Shown: positions 1 to 8,789, counted from the stretch's first letter. The stretch: 64,000 bases of DNA from Clostridiaceae bacterium 14S0207 (GCA_003288255.1 CP026600.1:2356001-2420000), one strand, 5' to 3'. Notes: generated by a model not told the origin, from the sequence alone. A program made the numbers and translations.

Positions 1-1158
1 TTTCTCTACTTTATCTAATCTTTCCCAAGGAAGATCAACATCTATTCTTCCAAAATGGCCATATGCTGCTGTTTGTCTATATATAGGTCTTCTTAAATCT
101 AGTTCTTTAATTATAGCAGCTGGTCTTAAATCAAATACTTTATTAATTATTTCAACAATCTCTTCTTCTGATTTCTTACCTGTTCCAAATGTTTCAACAC
201 AAATAGATACTGGCTTAGCAACTCCTATAGCATAAGCTAACTGAATTTCTAATTTATCAGCAATACCAGCTGCAACTAAATTTTTAGCAACCCATCTTGC
301 TGCATATGCTGCAGATCTATCTACCTTTGTTGGATCTTTACCTGAGAAAGCACCACCACCATGTCTTCCAGCTCCACCATAAGTATCTACTATAATCTTT
401 CTTCCTGTTAATCCTGTATCACCTTGTGGTCCACCAATTACAAATCTTCCTGTTGGATTTATTAAATATCTTGTATTTCCATCCAATAATTCCTCAGGAA
501 CTATTTCTTTAATTACATATTTTATTAAATCAGCTTCAATTTGTTCACGAGTAACATCGGGACCGTGTTGAGTTGAAATAACAATTGTATCTATTCTAAC
601 AGGTTTATCACCTTCATATTCTACTGTTACCTGAGTTTTTCCATCAGGTCTTAAATATCCTAATGTTCCATTTTTCCTAACTTGTGATAATCTTAAAGCT
701 AACTTATGAGCAAGTGATATTGGAAGTGGCATATATTCTGCTGTTTCATTTGATGCATATCCAAACATCATACCTTGATCTCCAGCACCAATAGCTTCTA
801 TTGTATCCATTTTACCCTCTTTAGATTCTAAAGCTTCGTCTACACCCATAGCAATATCTTGTGATTGTTCATCAATAGATGTCATAACAGCACAAGTTTC
901 TGCATCAAATCCATATTTAGCTCTTGTGTATCCTATTTCATTTACAGTCTTTCTTACAACTTTAGGAATATCAACATAACAATTAGTAGTAATTTCCCCC
1001 ATTACTGAAACAACACCAGTTGTACAAGTTGTCTCACACGCAACTCTACCTTGAGGATCTTTTTCTAAAATAGCATCTAAAATAGCATCTGAAATTTGAT
1101 CACATATTTTATCTGGATGTCCTTCTGTAACTGATTCTGATGTAAATAACTTTCTCAT
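1..1158 (-). CDS. metK: S-adenosylmethionine synthetase (3' end cut by window edge)
   Basis: Makes S-adenosylmethionine from ATP and methionine in the cytoplasm. The reverse strand reads [20 protein letters not shown], the hallmark MetK N-terminus with its ATP-binding GHPDK motif, and stays open for 386 codons to the window edge. The family is about 390-400 residues, so only a few C-terminal residues are missing. The ATG at 1158 has a GGAGGGAG-type Shine-Dalgarno just upstream. It is controlled by the SAM-I riboswitch and terminator in its leader. Identification is firm. Confidence 0.97.
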   Translation of the reverse strand, partial: MRKLFTSESVTEGHPDKICDQISDAILDAILEKDPQGRVACETTCTTGVVSVMGEITTNCYVDIPKVVRKTVNEIGYTRAKYGFDAETCAVMTSIDEQSQDIAMGVDEALESKEGKMDTIEAIGAGDQGMMFGYASNETAEYMPLPISLAHKLALRLSQVRKNGTLGYLRPDGKTQVTVEYEGDKPVRIDTIVISTQHGPDVTREQIEADLIKYVIKEIVPEELLDGNTRYLINPTGRFVIGGPQGDTGLTGRKIIVDTYGGAGRHGGGAFSGKDPTKVDRSAAYAARWVAKNLVAAGIADKLEIQLAYAIGVAKPVSICVETFGTGKKSEEEIVEIINKVFDLRPAAIIKELDLRRPIYRQTAAYGHFGRIDVDLPWERLDKVEK

Positions 1159-1210
1159 ATTATTCTCCCTCCAAAATGTTTATCTTTTCTAGAGTATGGC
1201 CTTGTTTCCT

Positions 1211-1246
1211 AACAAAACAACCTCTTCAATAAGAAGAGGTTGTTAA
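1211..1246 (-). terminator. Intrinsic terminator of the SAM riboswitch
   Basis: A 10-bp hairpin (arms 1217-1226 and 1234-1243) is followed on the minus strand by a T-rich tract. The ACCTCTT of its 5' arm is complementary to AAGAGGT in the 3' strand of aptamer helix P1, which gives the antiterminator expected of an S-box that switches transcription off when SAM binds. Confidence 0.88.
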
Positions 1247-1256
1247 TATCTACCAC

Positions 1257-1363
1257 CTCTTATCTTGCAGATATAAAATTCTGCAGGAATTGGCACCTTA
1301 GTGTTTATACACTGGTTGCCGGGTTTCACAGGGCCCTTTTCCCTCCACCTCTCTTGATAAGAG
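1257..1363 (-). promoter_or_regulatory. SAM-I (S-box) riboswitch aptamer
   Basis: The minus strand carries the conserved S-box blocks in order: AAGAGAGGTGGAGGGA, GGGCCCTGTGAAACCCGGCA, and AAGGTGCCAATTCC. P1 closes exactly between CTCTTATC (1363-1356) and GATAAGAG (1264-1257). The element sits in the metK leader, so SAM feedback represses its own synthetase. Confidence 0.95.
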
Positions 1364-1407
1364 CATTTTATTTAATTTTTATTTTTTCATATTTACATTA
1401 TAACTTC

Positions 1408-1436
1408 ATCATAACATAATCTTATTACATGGTCAA
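1408..1436 (-). promoter_or_regulatory. Sigma-A type promoter of metK
   Basis: TTGACC (1436-1431), a 17-bp spacer and TATGAT (1413-1408) read on the minus strand. The start point would fall about 40 bases upstream of riboswitch P1, as expected for a leader RNA. Confidence 0.75.
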
Positions 1437-1451
1437 TAGAAACATTTAAAT

Positions 1452-1484
1452 GATAAAAAATAAAAGGACATGAAAACATGTCCT
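1452..1484 (-). terminator. Terminator of the tRNA array
   Basis: An 8-bp stem AGGACATG/CATGTCCT (1465-1472, 1477-1484) with a 4-base loop is followed on the minus strand by a long T-rich run. It begins at the base right after the encoded CCA of the last tRNA. Confidence 0.9.
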
Positions 1485-1569
1485 TGGTGGATGAAGATGG
1501 ATTCGAACCATCGAAGCAAAACGCAACAGATTTACAGTCTGCCCCCTTTGGCCACTCGGGAACTCATCC
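1485..1569 (-). tRNA. tRNA-Tyr (GTA), copy 4 in transcript order
   Basis: An 85-base class II tRNA with a long variable arm, anticodon GTA, the TPsiC-arm GGTTCGAATCC and an encoded CCA. The acceptor pairs GGATGAG with the 3' strand TTCATCC. It shares the acceptor type of the promoter-proximal copy; the two middle Tyr copies have GGAGGAG instead. Confidence 0.97.
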
Positions 1570-1574
1570 AAAAA

Positions 1575-1650
1575 TGGAGCTGACAATAGGAATTGAACCT
1601 ACAACCTGCTGATTACAAGTCAGCTGCTCTGCCAATTGAGCCATGTCAGC
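1575..1650 (-). tRNA. tRNA-Thr (TGT), copy 3 in transcript order
   Basis: A 76-base tRNA with anticodon loop TTGTAAT (anticodon TGT) and encoded CCA. The acceptor is GCTGACA, differing by one base pair from the other two Thr copies; the partner strand changes with it, so pairing is kept. Confidence 0.97.
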
Positions 1651-1671
1651 ACAAAATATATTTTTTTAAAA

Positions 1672-1756
1672 TGGTGGAGGAAGATGGATTCGAACCATCG
1701 AAGCGAAACGCAACAGATTTACAGTCTGCCCCCTTTGGCCACTCGGGAACTCCTCC
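1672..1756 (-). tRNA. tRNA-Tyr (GTA), copy 3 in transcript order
   Basis: An 85-base class II tRNA with anticodon GTA, encoded CCA and acceptor GGAGGAG/TTCCTCC. The body is almost identical to the other Tyr copies. Confidence 0.97.
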
Positions 1757-1761
1757 AAAAA

Positions 1762-1837
1762 TGGAGCTGGCAATAGGAATCGAACCTACAACCTGCTGAT
1801 TACAAGTCAGCTGCTCTGCCAATTGAGCCATGCCAGC
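1762..1837 (-). tRNA. tRNA-Thr (TGT), copy 2 in transcript order
   Basis: A 76-base tRNA with anticodon TGT, acceptor GCTGGCA paired fully, and encoded CCA. Confidence 0.97.
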
Positions 1838-1861
1838 ACAAAACATATTCTATTTTTAAAA

Positions 1862-1946
1862 TGGTGGAGGAAGATGGATTCGAACCATCGAAGCGAGACG
1901 CAACAGATTTACAGTCTGCCCCCTTTGGCCACTCGGGAACTCCTCC
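1862..1946 (-). tRNA. tRNA-Tyr (GTA), copy 2 in transcript order
   Basis: An 85-base class II tRNA with anticodon GTA, encoded CCA and GGAGGAG acceptor. Compared with the other copies it has one substitution just 3' of the anticodon arm (gcgagacg against gcgaaacg on the plus strand). Confidence 0.97.
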
Positions 1947-1950
1947 AAAT

Positions 1951-2026
1951 TGGAGCTAGCAATAGGAATCGAACCTACAACCTGCTGATTACAAGTCAGC
2001 TGCTCTGCCAATTGAGCCATGCCAGC
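1951..2026 (-). tRNA. tRNA-Thr (TGT), copy 1 in transcript order
   Basis: A 76-base tRNA with anticodon TGT and encoded CCA. The acceptor GCTGGCA faces TGCTAGC, so one pair has become a G-U wobble. It is still expected to be functional. Confidence 0.96.
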
Positions 2027-2042
2027 ATAAGTATTAAAATAA

Positions 2043-2127
2043 TGGTGGATGAGGATGGATTCGAACCATCGAAGCGAAACGCAACAGATTTACAGTCTGC
2101 CCCCTTTGGCCACTCGGGAACTCATCC
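2043..2127 (-). tRNA. tRNA-Tyr (GTA), copy 1 in transcript order
   Basis: An 85-base class II tRNA with anticodon GTA, encoded CCA and acceptor GGATGAG/CTCATCC. It is the first gene of the array, about 50 bases below the promoter. Confidence 0.97.
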
Positions 2128-2179
2128 CTATTTAATACTACTTATTATGTTTTGTTGTCGTGTATTTCCGACAAGAAGT

Positions 2180-2208
2180 AGTATACATTTTTACGGTTCT
2201 TATTTCAA
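2180..2208 (-). promoter_or_regulatory. Sigma-A type promoter of the tRNA array
   Basis: TTGAAA (2208-2203), a 17-bp spacer and TATACT (2185-2180) on the minus strand. With the terminator at 1452-1484 it would give one transcript carrying all seven tRNAs. Confidence 0.75.
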
Positions 2209-2395
2209 GTCATTTTCTCCTTATTTAAGAAGATTACTTTCTTTATACTTATATTTTCTTTATAATACTCCTTTTTACTAAAAATTAATATATTTTTTTA
2301 CACCTTCTTCATATTTAATCTTTCATTCACATATTTTTATTAGTGTAATATTATATACTATCCTTTAAAACTCTGCTATATTTAGGAGGTGCCTT

Positions 2396-2917
2396 GTGGA
2401 TAAAACTTGTATTAACTATTTAAATGAACGCTGTATAAATACACTAGTTGAATCTTTAAAAAAAACCATAGATGAAAAAACTATAATAGTATGTATAGGC
2501 ACTGATAGATGCATAGGTGATTGTTTAGGTCCATTGGTAGGTTCTCTATTGATAGATCGAAAGTTTCCTCTAAAAGTATTTGGCTCCTTAAACAAACCTA
2601 TTCACGCCTTAAATTTAGAAGAAAACTTAAACTATATAAATAATGAATATCCCAATCATAACATTATAGGAATAGATGCTTGTTTAAGTGATGATGAAGA
2701 TATAGGTAACATAATAATTAGAGATTACCCCATATGTCCTGGAAAAGGCGTAGGGAAATATTTACCTCCTGTAGGTAATCTATCCATAGTAGCAGTTGTT
2801 GATTCCTATAATAATTCGGAACCTTTTTATTCTAGAAGTATTAGATTAAGTTTTATCATGAATATGGCTAAAAAAATTTGTATTTCTTTAGAAAAATCTT
2901 ATACATTAAAAATTTAG
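2396..2917 (+). CDS. yyaC: YyaC-family spore protease-like protein
   Basis: This 173-residue protein belongs to the YyaC sporulation family, which resembles the GPR spore protease and hydrogenase-maturation protease fold. It carries VCIGTDRCIGDCLGPLVG near residues 31-48 and GIDACLSDD near residue 91. The family is made during sporulation and its exact substrate is not established. The start is a GTG at 2396 with AGGAGGT six bases upstream. It stands alone on the plus strand, against the main gene direction, and shares a bidirectional terminator with mbl. Confidence 0.85.
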   Translation: MDKTCINYLNERCINTLVESLKKTIDEKTIIVCIGTDRCIGDCLGPLVGSLLIDRKFPLKVFGSLNKPIHALNLEENLNYINNEYPNHNIIGIDACLSDDEDIGNIIIRDYPICPGKGVGKYLPPVGNLSIVAVVDSYNNSEPFYSRSIRLSFIMNMAKKICISLEKSYTLKI

Positions 2918-2920
2918 ATA

Positions 2921-2958
2921 AAAAATACAAGCTATTTATAGTATAGCTTGTATTTTTT
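2921..2958. terminator. Bidirectional terminator between yyaC and mbl
   Basis: A perfect 15-bp stem (2921-2935, 2943-2957) with A runs on the left and T runs on the right can serve both converging genes. Confidence 0.88.
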
Positions 2959-2987
2959 TATTATTTACATAATAACTTAATAATATA

Positions 2988-3986
2988 TTATTCTTTTCCC
3001 ATATATTCTATGGAATCTAATGATTTCCCTGTTCCTAATGCAACACAAGATACACTATCTTCTGCTACATATACTGGTACCTTAGTATGATCTTGGATTA
3101 ACTTATCAAGCCCATTTAATAATGCTCCACCACCGGTCATAACAATTCCTTTGTCAGCTATATCAGATGCTAACTCAGGTGGTGTCTTTTCAAGAACAGC
3201 ATGTGCACACTCCGCTATAGCTTCTACAGCTTCTGCTAAAGCTTCCCTCATTTCACTAGAAGTTACTGTTATGTTTTTAGGAAGTCCTGTAATTAAATCT
3301 CTTCCTCTTATTTCCATACTTTCTTCTTCTACTTCATATGCACAACCAATATTTATCTTTAATTCTTCTGCAGTTCTTTCACCAATCATAAGCTTGTGTT
3401 TCTTTCTTATATACTTAATAATTGCTTCGTCAAATTCATCTCCAGCTACCTTTATAGATTGTCTTACAACCATACCACCTAAAGATATAACTGCTATATC
3501 TGTGGTACCTCCACCAATGTCTATAACCATATTTCCACTAGCTTTAGATATATCTAAGCCTGCACCTATAGCAGCTGCTACTGGTTCTTCTATTAATTGA
3601 ACCATTTTTGCCCCAGCCATTTTTGCCGCTCCTTTAACTGCTCTTCTTTCAACCTCTGTAGCTTCACATGGAACACAAATAACAACTCTTGGAGTTGCTT
3701 TCTTTCTTCCACAAGCTTTTCTAATAAAATGTTTTAACATTTTTTCTGTCATATCATAATCAGAGATAACACCATCTTTTAATGGTCTTGTTGCTACTAT
3801 ATTGCCTGGTGTTCTACCAATCATTTGTCTTGCTTCTTCTCCAACAGCTAAAACCCTATCATTTGTCTTGTCGATTGCAACTACTGAAGGTTCCTTTAAG
3901 ATTACACCTTTTCCTTTTATGTATACAAGAACTGTAGCTGTACCTAAATCTATACCCATATCAGTACCCATTCCGAAAAAAAACAT
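2988..3986 (-). CDS. mbl: MreB-family rod-shape actin homologue (Mbl)
   Basis: A bacterial actin that guides cell-wall elongation under the membrane. The 332-residue protein has the actin-fold phosphate loops GIDLGTATVLVY near the N-terminus and DIGGGTTDIAVISLGG in the middle, plus the C-terminal adenosine motif GIVMTGGGALL. I chose the ATG at 3986; a GTG three codons earlier lies directly on the AGGAG ribosome site. Its position just downstream of spoIIID matches the spoIIID-mbl pair of Bacillus and C. difficile, which favours Mbl over housekeeping MreB. Confidence 0.93.
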   Translation of the reverse strand: MFFFGMGTDMGIDLGTATVLVYIKGKGVILKEPSVVAIDKTNDRVLAVGEEARQMIGRTPGNIVATRPLKDGVISDYDMTEKMLKHFIRKACGRKKATPRVVICVPCEATEVERRAVKGAAKMAGAKMVQLIEEPVAAAIGAGLDISKASGNMVIDIGGGTTDIAVISLGGMVVRQSIKVAGDEFDEAIIKYIRKKHKLMIGERTAEELKINIGCAYEVEEESMEIRGRDLITGLPKNITVTSSEMREALAEAVEAIAECAHAVLEKTPPELASDIADKGIVMTGGGALLNGLDKLIQDHTKVPVYVAEDSVSCVALGTGKSLDSIEYMGKE

Positions 3987-4164
3987 AGCTTTCACTCCTG
4001 CTCATTGGTATATTAGTTCTAACATATTTTACTTCTATACTAATCAAAAAAAACCTTTTTTTTAGAATAAACTTTTAAAAAATTTTTTTTACTTTAATTT
4101 AAGCATTGTAAAATATCACATTAACTATTCTAACATAATAATTGTGCATATGAAATAGGTATTT

Positions 4165-4419
4165 TTAAACTTCCATAGTTTTATATTTTAATTGGGTAGC
4201 TTTTCCACCTCTTATATGTCTTTCCGCCTTATTTAATTCTAAAACATTTTTAGCTTGGCTTGCAATTTGTGGATTTATTTTAGGAAGTCTTTCTGTCATG
4301 TCCTTATGAATTGTACTTTTACTTACTCCAAAAACTGTAGCGGTTTTTCTTATTGTTGATTTTGATTCTATAATATATTGAGCTACTTCCAATACTCTTT
4401 GTTCTATATAATCTTTCAA
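4165..4419 (-). CDS. spoIIID: Sporulation regulator SpoIIID
   Basis: A small DNA-binding regulator that switches mother-cell genes on and off after sigma-E. The 84 residues contain a helix-turn-helix at about residues 22-42 (KTATVFGVSKSTIHKDMTER), and length and sequence fit the family. It lies between spoIIQ and mbl. An AAGGAGGG site sits upstream of the ATG at 4419. Identification is firm. Confidence 0.96.
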   Translation of the reverse strand: MKDYIEQRVLEVAQYIIESKSTIRKTATVFGVSKSTIHKDMTERLPKINPQIASQAKNVLELNKAERHIRGGKATQLKYKTMEV

Positions 4420-4445
4420 AATAAACCCTCCTTAAGATTTAAATT

Positions 4446-4480
4446 TTAAAATAGCCACTTTTCTATAGAAAAGTGACTAT
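4446..4480 (-). terminator. Terminator after spoIIQ
   Basis: A 13-bp stem with one mismatch (4451-4463, 4468-4480) begins 12 bases after the spoIIQ stop codon, with AT-rich sequence beyond it on the minus strand. It separates spoIIQ from spoIIID. Confidence 0.7.
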
Positions 4481-4491
4481 CTTTAGTTTTC

Positions 4492-5286
4492 TTATTTTAT
4501 AAATTTACATGGATCAATATATTTATTCTCATAATCCAATTTTTTAAAACTTTCGTTGCCCTCTAACATAGAAAAATGTAAATAGCTTCCTTCTGATTTG
4601 TTATTACTAACTCTTAAAGTTGTATTGCCAATCTTAGCAACTTCTTGACCTTGAGTTACTTTATCACCTTTTTTAATAAGTACTTTTTGATCTAAGTTTG
4701 AATATACTGTTTTATATCCATTTTGGTGATTAATAACAACCATATATCCATATCCTTTAGGGTTTTCCCCAATCTCTTCTACTACACCATCTGCAGCAGC
4801 CTTAACTGGAGTTCCTACTTTAGATTGTATGTTTATACCTAAATTTGTTTTATATGTTTTTGAATTTCCATTAGAATCTTCACTAGCTAATACAGGTATT
4901 TCTGAATATCCTTGTATCAACTTTCCTTCTACCGGTTTAGCAAATTGAACCTTTACATTATTTGCAACTGACTCACTTGCTTCTTTTAAAGTCTTTCCAC
5001 TTTTACGAACTTTTATATTTTCATCCTTCTCAACTTTATTATTTTCTTTTTCATTTTTTACAAATAATGCATTGTTTGGATCCTGTTTCTTTGATTGATT
5101 CTCCATTGCTGTTTTATTTGCATTTTGTACCTTAGCTGTATCCATATTTTTAGAATTAATTGTTAGTGCAGCTACAGCAGCAACTATACATAAACAAATA
5201 AACAAAATTACATAAAAGCTCTCTTTCTTCAAAAAATTTGCAAAGCTCCCTTTAGAATTTTCCATGTTGTTTGATTTATTATTCAT
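4492..5286 (-). CDS. spoIIQ: SpoIIQ, LytM-type engulfment protein
   Basis: A forespore membrane protein that pairs with SpoIIIAH across the septum during engulfment. The 264-residue product has one N-terminal membrane segment (about residues 24-46), a charged linker and a C-terminal LytM/M23 domain (about 110-255). The metallopeptidase residues are mostly gone: the usual HxGxD is NLGIN, the YxH catalytic motif is YSNL, and HxHF is YLHF. It is probably a structural, not an enzymatic, domain. The start is the ATG at 5286 with AGGAGG seven bases upstream. Location between spoIID and spoIIID supports the call. Confidence 0.88.
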   Translation of the reverse strand: MNNKSNNMENSKGSFANFLKKESFYVILFICLCIVAAVAALTINSKNMDTAKVQNANKTAMENQSKKQDPNNALFVKNEKENNKVEKDENIKVRKSGKTLKEASESVANNVKVQFAKPVEGKLIQGYSEIPVLASEDSNGNSKTYKTNLGINIQSKVGTPVKAAADGVVEEIGENPKGYGYMVVINHQNGYKTVYSNLDQKVLIKKGDKVTQGQEVAKIGNTTLRVSNNKSEGSYLHFSMLEGNESFKKLDYENKYIDPCKFIK

Positions 5287-5402
5287 TTCAAGCACCTCCT
5301 ACTTGTAATTTTGTCCATTATGTAATAAATAATACATATTTAATAAAATTTTTTATGTTATTTTTTTTACATTTTTAGACGTTTTTTTTATTATTAAAAA
5401 CA

Positions 5403-5445
5403 AAAAATAAAAGCCTATAAGATTTTCATAAATCTTATAGGCTTT
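5403..5445 (-). terminator. Terminator after spoIID
   Basis: A perfect 15-bp stem (5410-5424, 5431-5445) is followed on the minus strand by a T-rich tract. It lies about 20 bases beyond the spoIID stop. Confidence 0.9.
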
Positions 5446-5464
5446 CTAAATTAATATGAAATTT

Positions 5465-6553
5465 CTATTTATAATTTAGAGTCTTTATTTCTATTCCACT
5501 ATAATAATGTCTTAATATTTCATCATACTTTTTTCCTTCTCTGGCCATTACTCCTGCGCCCCATTGACTCATTCCAACTCCATGTCCATACCCCTTACAA
5601 TTAAAGACTATATTAGTAGATTCAAAACTTATTGTAAAATTAGCAGATGGAAGACCAAATAATTTTCTAATCATTTTCCCTGTAGTTGTTATATTTCCTA
5701 TTTTAATCTGTTTTATGCTTCCTCCTTGACTTCTTTCCAAAATGTTAATTTTATCTTTTATTATATTAGAATTTAAATTTAATCCTTTAAATTGAGAATT
5801 CATTACAGTGGTAAAATTTGCATTAGAAAACTTAAATTGAGTTTTATATTTAGGCGCAACTTCTTCCCCTGGACTTTCAACACTTTTTAAATATGGTTTT
5901 GATTCCTTAAAAACTTCCTCTGAATTTTCTGTTTTACCACTACTAGTAGCAAAGTAATATGGGTTCATAACTAGTTCCCCATCATAGGATAATACTTGTC
6001 CTCTAGTGCTTTCCACAGCTTCTTTTACTTTATTATATAACTCTGCTCGCTCTTTTTTAGGCCATGTTTTCATACGTTTCTCTTGACTTATGTATGCTTG
6101 ACAATGTACAGAATCACAAATATCCGCATTTGCATTTAAACTACATCCCCCTCCAACTAAATGCTTAGTATGACAAACTGCATATGTTCGTGCAGCTACA
6201 GCCTGGGCTTTTAAAGCTTCTATATTAAAATTTGCAGGCATCTCTGCTGATACAACCCCTAATACGTATTGTTCTAAGTCAAGCTTTACTATCCTTTTTT
6301 CTCTAGTTAGATATAAATTTATACAAGAATCTATCTTTTTATTAAGTATAGTATCTTTTTCTTTTTTTAGATCCAAATCTACTTTAGAATTATTATGTTC
6401 TATTTGTTTATTCTCTGTATTTCCATACTTTAACTGCCTATTTCCCTTATTTACTCCAACAACAATTAAGGAAAAGATTACTATGCATATATTAAAGATT
6501 AAAATACCTATTAAAATATCTCTTAATTTTACTGATACTATAACTTTTTTCAT
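5465..6553 (-). CDS. spoIID: SpoIID, spore engulfment lytic transglycosylase
   Basis: Degrades septal peptidoglycan during engulfment together with SpoIIP and SpoIIM. The 362-residue protein has an N-terminal membrane anchor (about residues 9-33) and the SpoIID domain with LEQYVLGVVSAEMPANFNIE, the catalytic-Glu region, followed by ALKAQAVAARTYA. The C-terminal GYGHGVGMSQWGA is characteristic. The ATG at 6553 has AGGAGG five bases before it; an ATG eight codons earlier lacks a site. It follows murA, as in Bacillus and C. difficile. Confidence 0.95.
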   Translation of the reverse strand: MKKVIVSVKLRDILIGILIFNICIVIFSLIVVGVNKGNRQLKYGNTENKQIEHNNSKVDLDLKKEKDTILNKKIDSCINLYLTREKRIVKLDLEQYVLGVVSAEMPANFNIEALKAQAVAARTYAVCHTKHLVGGGCSLNANADICDSVHCQAYISQEKRMKTWPKKERAELYNKVKEAVESTRGQVLSYDGELVMNPYYFATSSGKTENSEEVFKESKPYLKSVESPGEEVAPKYKTQFKFSNANFTTVMNSQFKGLNLNSNIIKDKINILERSQGGSIKQIKIGNITTTGKMIRKLFGLPSANFTISFESTNIVFNCKGYGHGVGMSQWGAGVMAREGKKYDEILRHYYSGIEIKTLNYK

Positions 6554-6649
6554 TTCATTCCTCCTATTCACATCCATATAGACTATATATATTCCCGTAT
6601 CTTTAAATTATTCCTACAAATATTACATACCTAATAACTTATATTATTT

Positions 6650-6690
6650 AATAAAAAAATGAAGTCCTTTTTAAAAGAACTTCATTTTTC
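6650..6690 (-). terminator. Terminator after murA
   Basis: An 11-bp stem (6655-6665, 6679-6689) lies just past the murA stop and is followed on the minus strand by T-rich sequence. Confidence 0.8.
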
Positions 6691-6700
6691 ATCTTAAATT

Positions 6701-7960
6701 TTATATACTTTTTCTATCTATATGTGCTCCTAATTTACCTAATTTATCTTCAATTGCTACATAACCTCTATCTATATGATAAACATCACTTATTGTGGTA
6801 GTTCCTTCTGCTACCAAGCCAGCTAAAATCATTGCTGCTCCTGCCCTTAAATCAGTAGCCCTAACATGTGCTCCTGTAAGTTTTGATACCCCTTGGACAA
6901 TTGCACTTCTACCATCTATTTTAATATTAGCTCCCATTCTAGCTAATTCAGCAACATGCATAAATCTATTTTCAAATATAGTTTCAGTTACCATACTAGT
7001 ACCATTTACCACGCTTAATAAAGACATAAGTTGAGATTGCATATCTGTTGGAAATCCTGGATATGGCATTGTTTTTATATCAACTGCTTTTAAATTTCCT
7101 CTACCATCTACAATCATTTCATTTTTATTTATTTGTATATTTACTCCCATTTCTACCAACTTAGCTATTACAGGTTTTAAGTGTTCCTCTTTTACTCCTT
7201 TTATGTTGATAATACTTTTAGTAATAGCTGCCGCAATCATAAAAGTTCCTGCCTCTATTCTATCTGGTATAGGTGTATAGCTTACTTCATTTAACATCCT
7301 TACACCTTTTACAACTATAGTATCCGTTCCCGCTCCTGTAATGCAAGCGCCCATTTTATTCAAAAAATTAGCAAGATCCTGTATTTCTGGTTCCTCTGCA
7401 CAATTTCCTATAATAGTTTCTCCCTCTGCTAATGTAGCAGCCATCATAATATTTTCTGTGGCACCTACTGAAGGAAAATCTAAATATATATTATCTCCAA
7501 TAAGTTTCTCTGCTTTAGCTTCTACATATCCATGCCCTACATTAATTTCAGCTCCTAAAGCAGCCAGTCCTTTTAAATGCAAATCTATAGGTCTTGTCCC
7601 TATGTTGCATCCTCCCGGTAAGGAAATTTTAAACTCCCCAAATCTTGCCAACATAGGACCCATTAATAAAAAAGATGCTCTCATTTTTCTCACTAACTCA
7701 TCCGGAACTCGTATAGATTTTAAATTTGAACTATCTATTATTAACTTTTCTTGCAAAGTATCTATCTTCACTTTACCATCCAAAAATTTTAGGGCTTCAC
7801 TTAATACAAAAACATCTTCTAGCATAGGTGCTTTGTAAATTATATTTTTCTTTCCATTTAATATACATGCTGAAATAATTGGCAGTACTGCATTTTTAGC
7901 TGAACTAATTTCTACATCTCCATTAAGTATATTTCCACCTTTAACCACAATATTATCCAT
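6701..7960 (-). CDS. murA: UDP-GlcNAc enolpyruvyl transferase MurA
   Basis: Performs the first committed step of peptidoglycan synthesis, adding enolpyruvate from PEP to UDP-GlcNAc. The 419 residues match the family length, with the N-terminal SSAKNAVLPIISA and the active-site loop LPGGCNIGTRPIDLH containing the Cys that fosfomycin attacks. Placed between ywmB and spoIID, it corresponds to the copy co-located with spoIID in Bacillus (murAA). Whether the genome has a second copy cannot be seen. Confidence 0.95.
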   Translation of the reverse strand: MDNIVVKGGNILNGDVEISSAKNAVLPIISACILNGKKNIIYKAPMLEDVFVLSEALKFLDGKVKIDTLQEKLIIDSSNLKSIRVPDELVRKMRASFLLMGPMLARFGEFKISLPGGCNIGTRPIDLHLKGLAALGAEINVGHGYVEAKAEKLIGDNIYLDFPSVGATENIMMAATLAEGETIIGNCAEEPEIQDLANFLNKMGACITGAGTDTIVVKGVRMLNEVSYTPIPDRIEAGTFMIAAAITKSIINIKGVKEEHLKPVIAKLVEMGVNIQINKNEMIVDGRGNLKAVDIKTMPYPGFPTDMQSQLMSLLSVVNGTSMVTETIFENRFMHVAELARMGANIKIDGRSAIVQGVSKLTGAHVRATDLRAGAAMILAGLVAEGTTTISDVYHIDRGYVAIEDKLGKLGAHIDRKSI

Positions 7961-7991
7961 ATTTAATCCTCCAATCTTCTTTGTGTTCTAC

Positions 7992-8660
7992 TTAGTATGA
8001 AATAAATATTTCAGGGTCTCCTATGACAATATAATTTCCCGAACTATATTTACATAAGGAGTAATAAAAACCTTGTTCTCTATTTCCCCCTTGTGAAACT
8101 TTTGTACTAAATCCATTGTTAAGTTTTATACTGTTAATGTTGTATCCATTATTTTTTAAATATTTTTCACTCTTATTTTTTAAAACTTCTATATTAACTT
8201 CATTATTTAGCTTTGCTTTTATATTTCTACATACTTTAATATCAGCCATATTTAAATTAAAGGATTTTAAGATTTGCCTTAGTATACTTTTTGATATTTT
8301 TTCATTATCTTGTTTTATACATAAATTTATTACAAAGGCAAAATTCTCTCCTTTTTTCTTTATATATAAATTTGCTGTATTTATTTTATAATTATCAATA
8401 ATATTTTCATTACTACAATAATTTAATTTTACCCTTTCTTTTAGAAAAATATTTTGTAATTCTATTATATTTTTATTTAAGTTATTGGTATTAGATATAT
8501 GAAATCTTATTCTTTCATATTCTTTCACATTATTCATATATCCACTATTTATCAAATTTTTAATATCGGTATTTTTTTGTGTACTATAACAAAATACTAT
8601 ATTACATTGTAATATAAAAATTAAAACTAAACTAATGATAAAAAGCTTTTTTCTTCTCAT
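7992..8660 (-). CDS. ywmB: YwmB-like secreted protein
   Basis: The 222-residue protein has a signal-like hydrophobic N-terminus (about residues 5-25) and a mixed alpha/beta body ending in FYYSLCKYSSGNYIVIGDPEIFISY. The assignment rests mainly on position: in Bacillus ywmB precedes murAA-spoIID near the atp operon, as here. The family function is unknown. It lies 31 bases upstream of murA and is probably co-transcribed with it. Confidence 0.65.
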   Translation of the reverse strand: MRRKKLFIISLVLIFILQCNIVFCYSTQKNTDIKNLINSGYMNNVKEYERIRFHISNTNNLNKNIIELQNIFLKERVKLNYCSNENIIDNYKINTANLYIKKKGENFAFVINLCIKQDNEKISKSILRQILKSFNLNMADIKVCRNIKAKLNNEVNIEVLKNKSEKYLKNNGYNINSIKLNNGFSTKVSQGGNREQGFYYSLCKYSSGNYIVIGDPEIFISY

Positions 8661-8789
8661 ATTACTCTCCTAAAACAATTTTTATATTTAAATTTTGACC
8701 ATTTTTTAACTTATTATACAGTTTTTAAGCAAAAGAGAAGATATTATTTAATTATCATATATTATAATATAATAGTTTCTATAAAAATG

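Noticed and set aside
1485-2127. Regular 190-bp repeats that could look like a CRISPR or satellite array
   Set aside because: Each unit is a complete tRNA-Tyr plus tRNA-Thr with proper cloverleaf sequences; there are no spacers.
1593-2281. Several open frames across the tRNA cluster on both strands
   Set aside because: They repeat with the tRNA genes, have no ribosome sites and are explained fully by the seven tRNAs.
3151-4065. Plus-strand frames opposite mbl
   Set aside because: They are antisense shadows of a well-conserved gene and lack ribosome sites.
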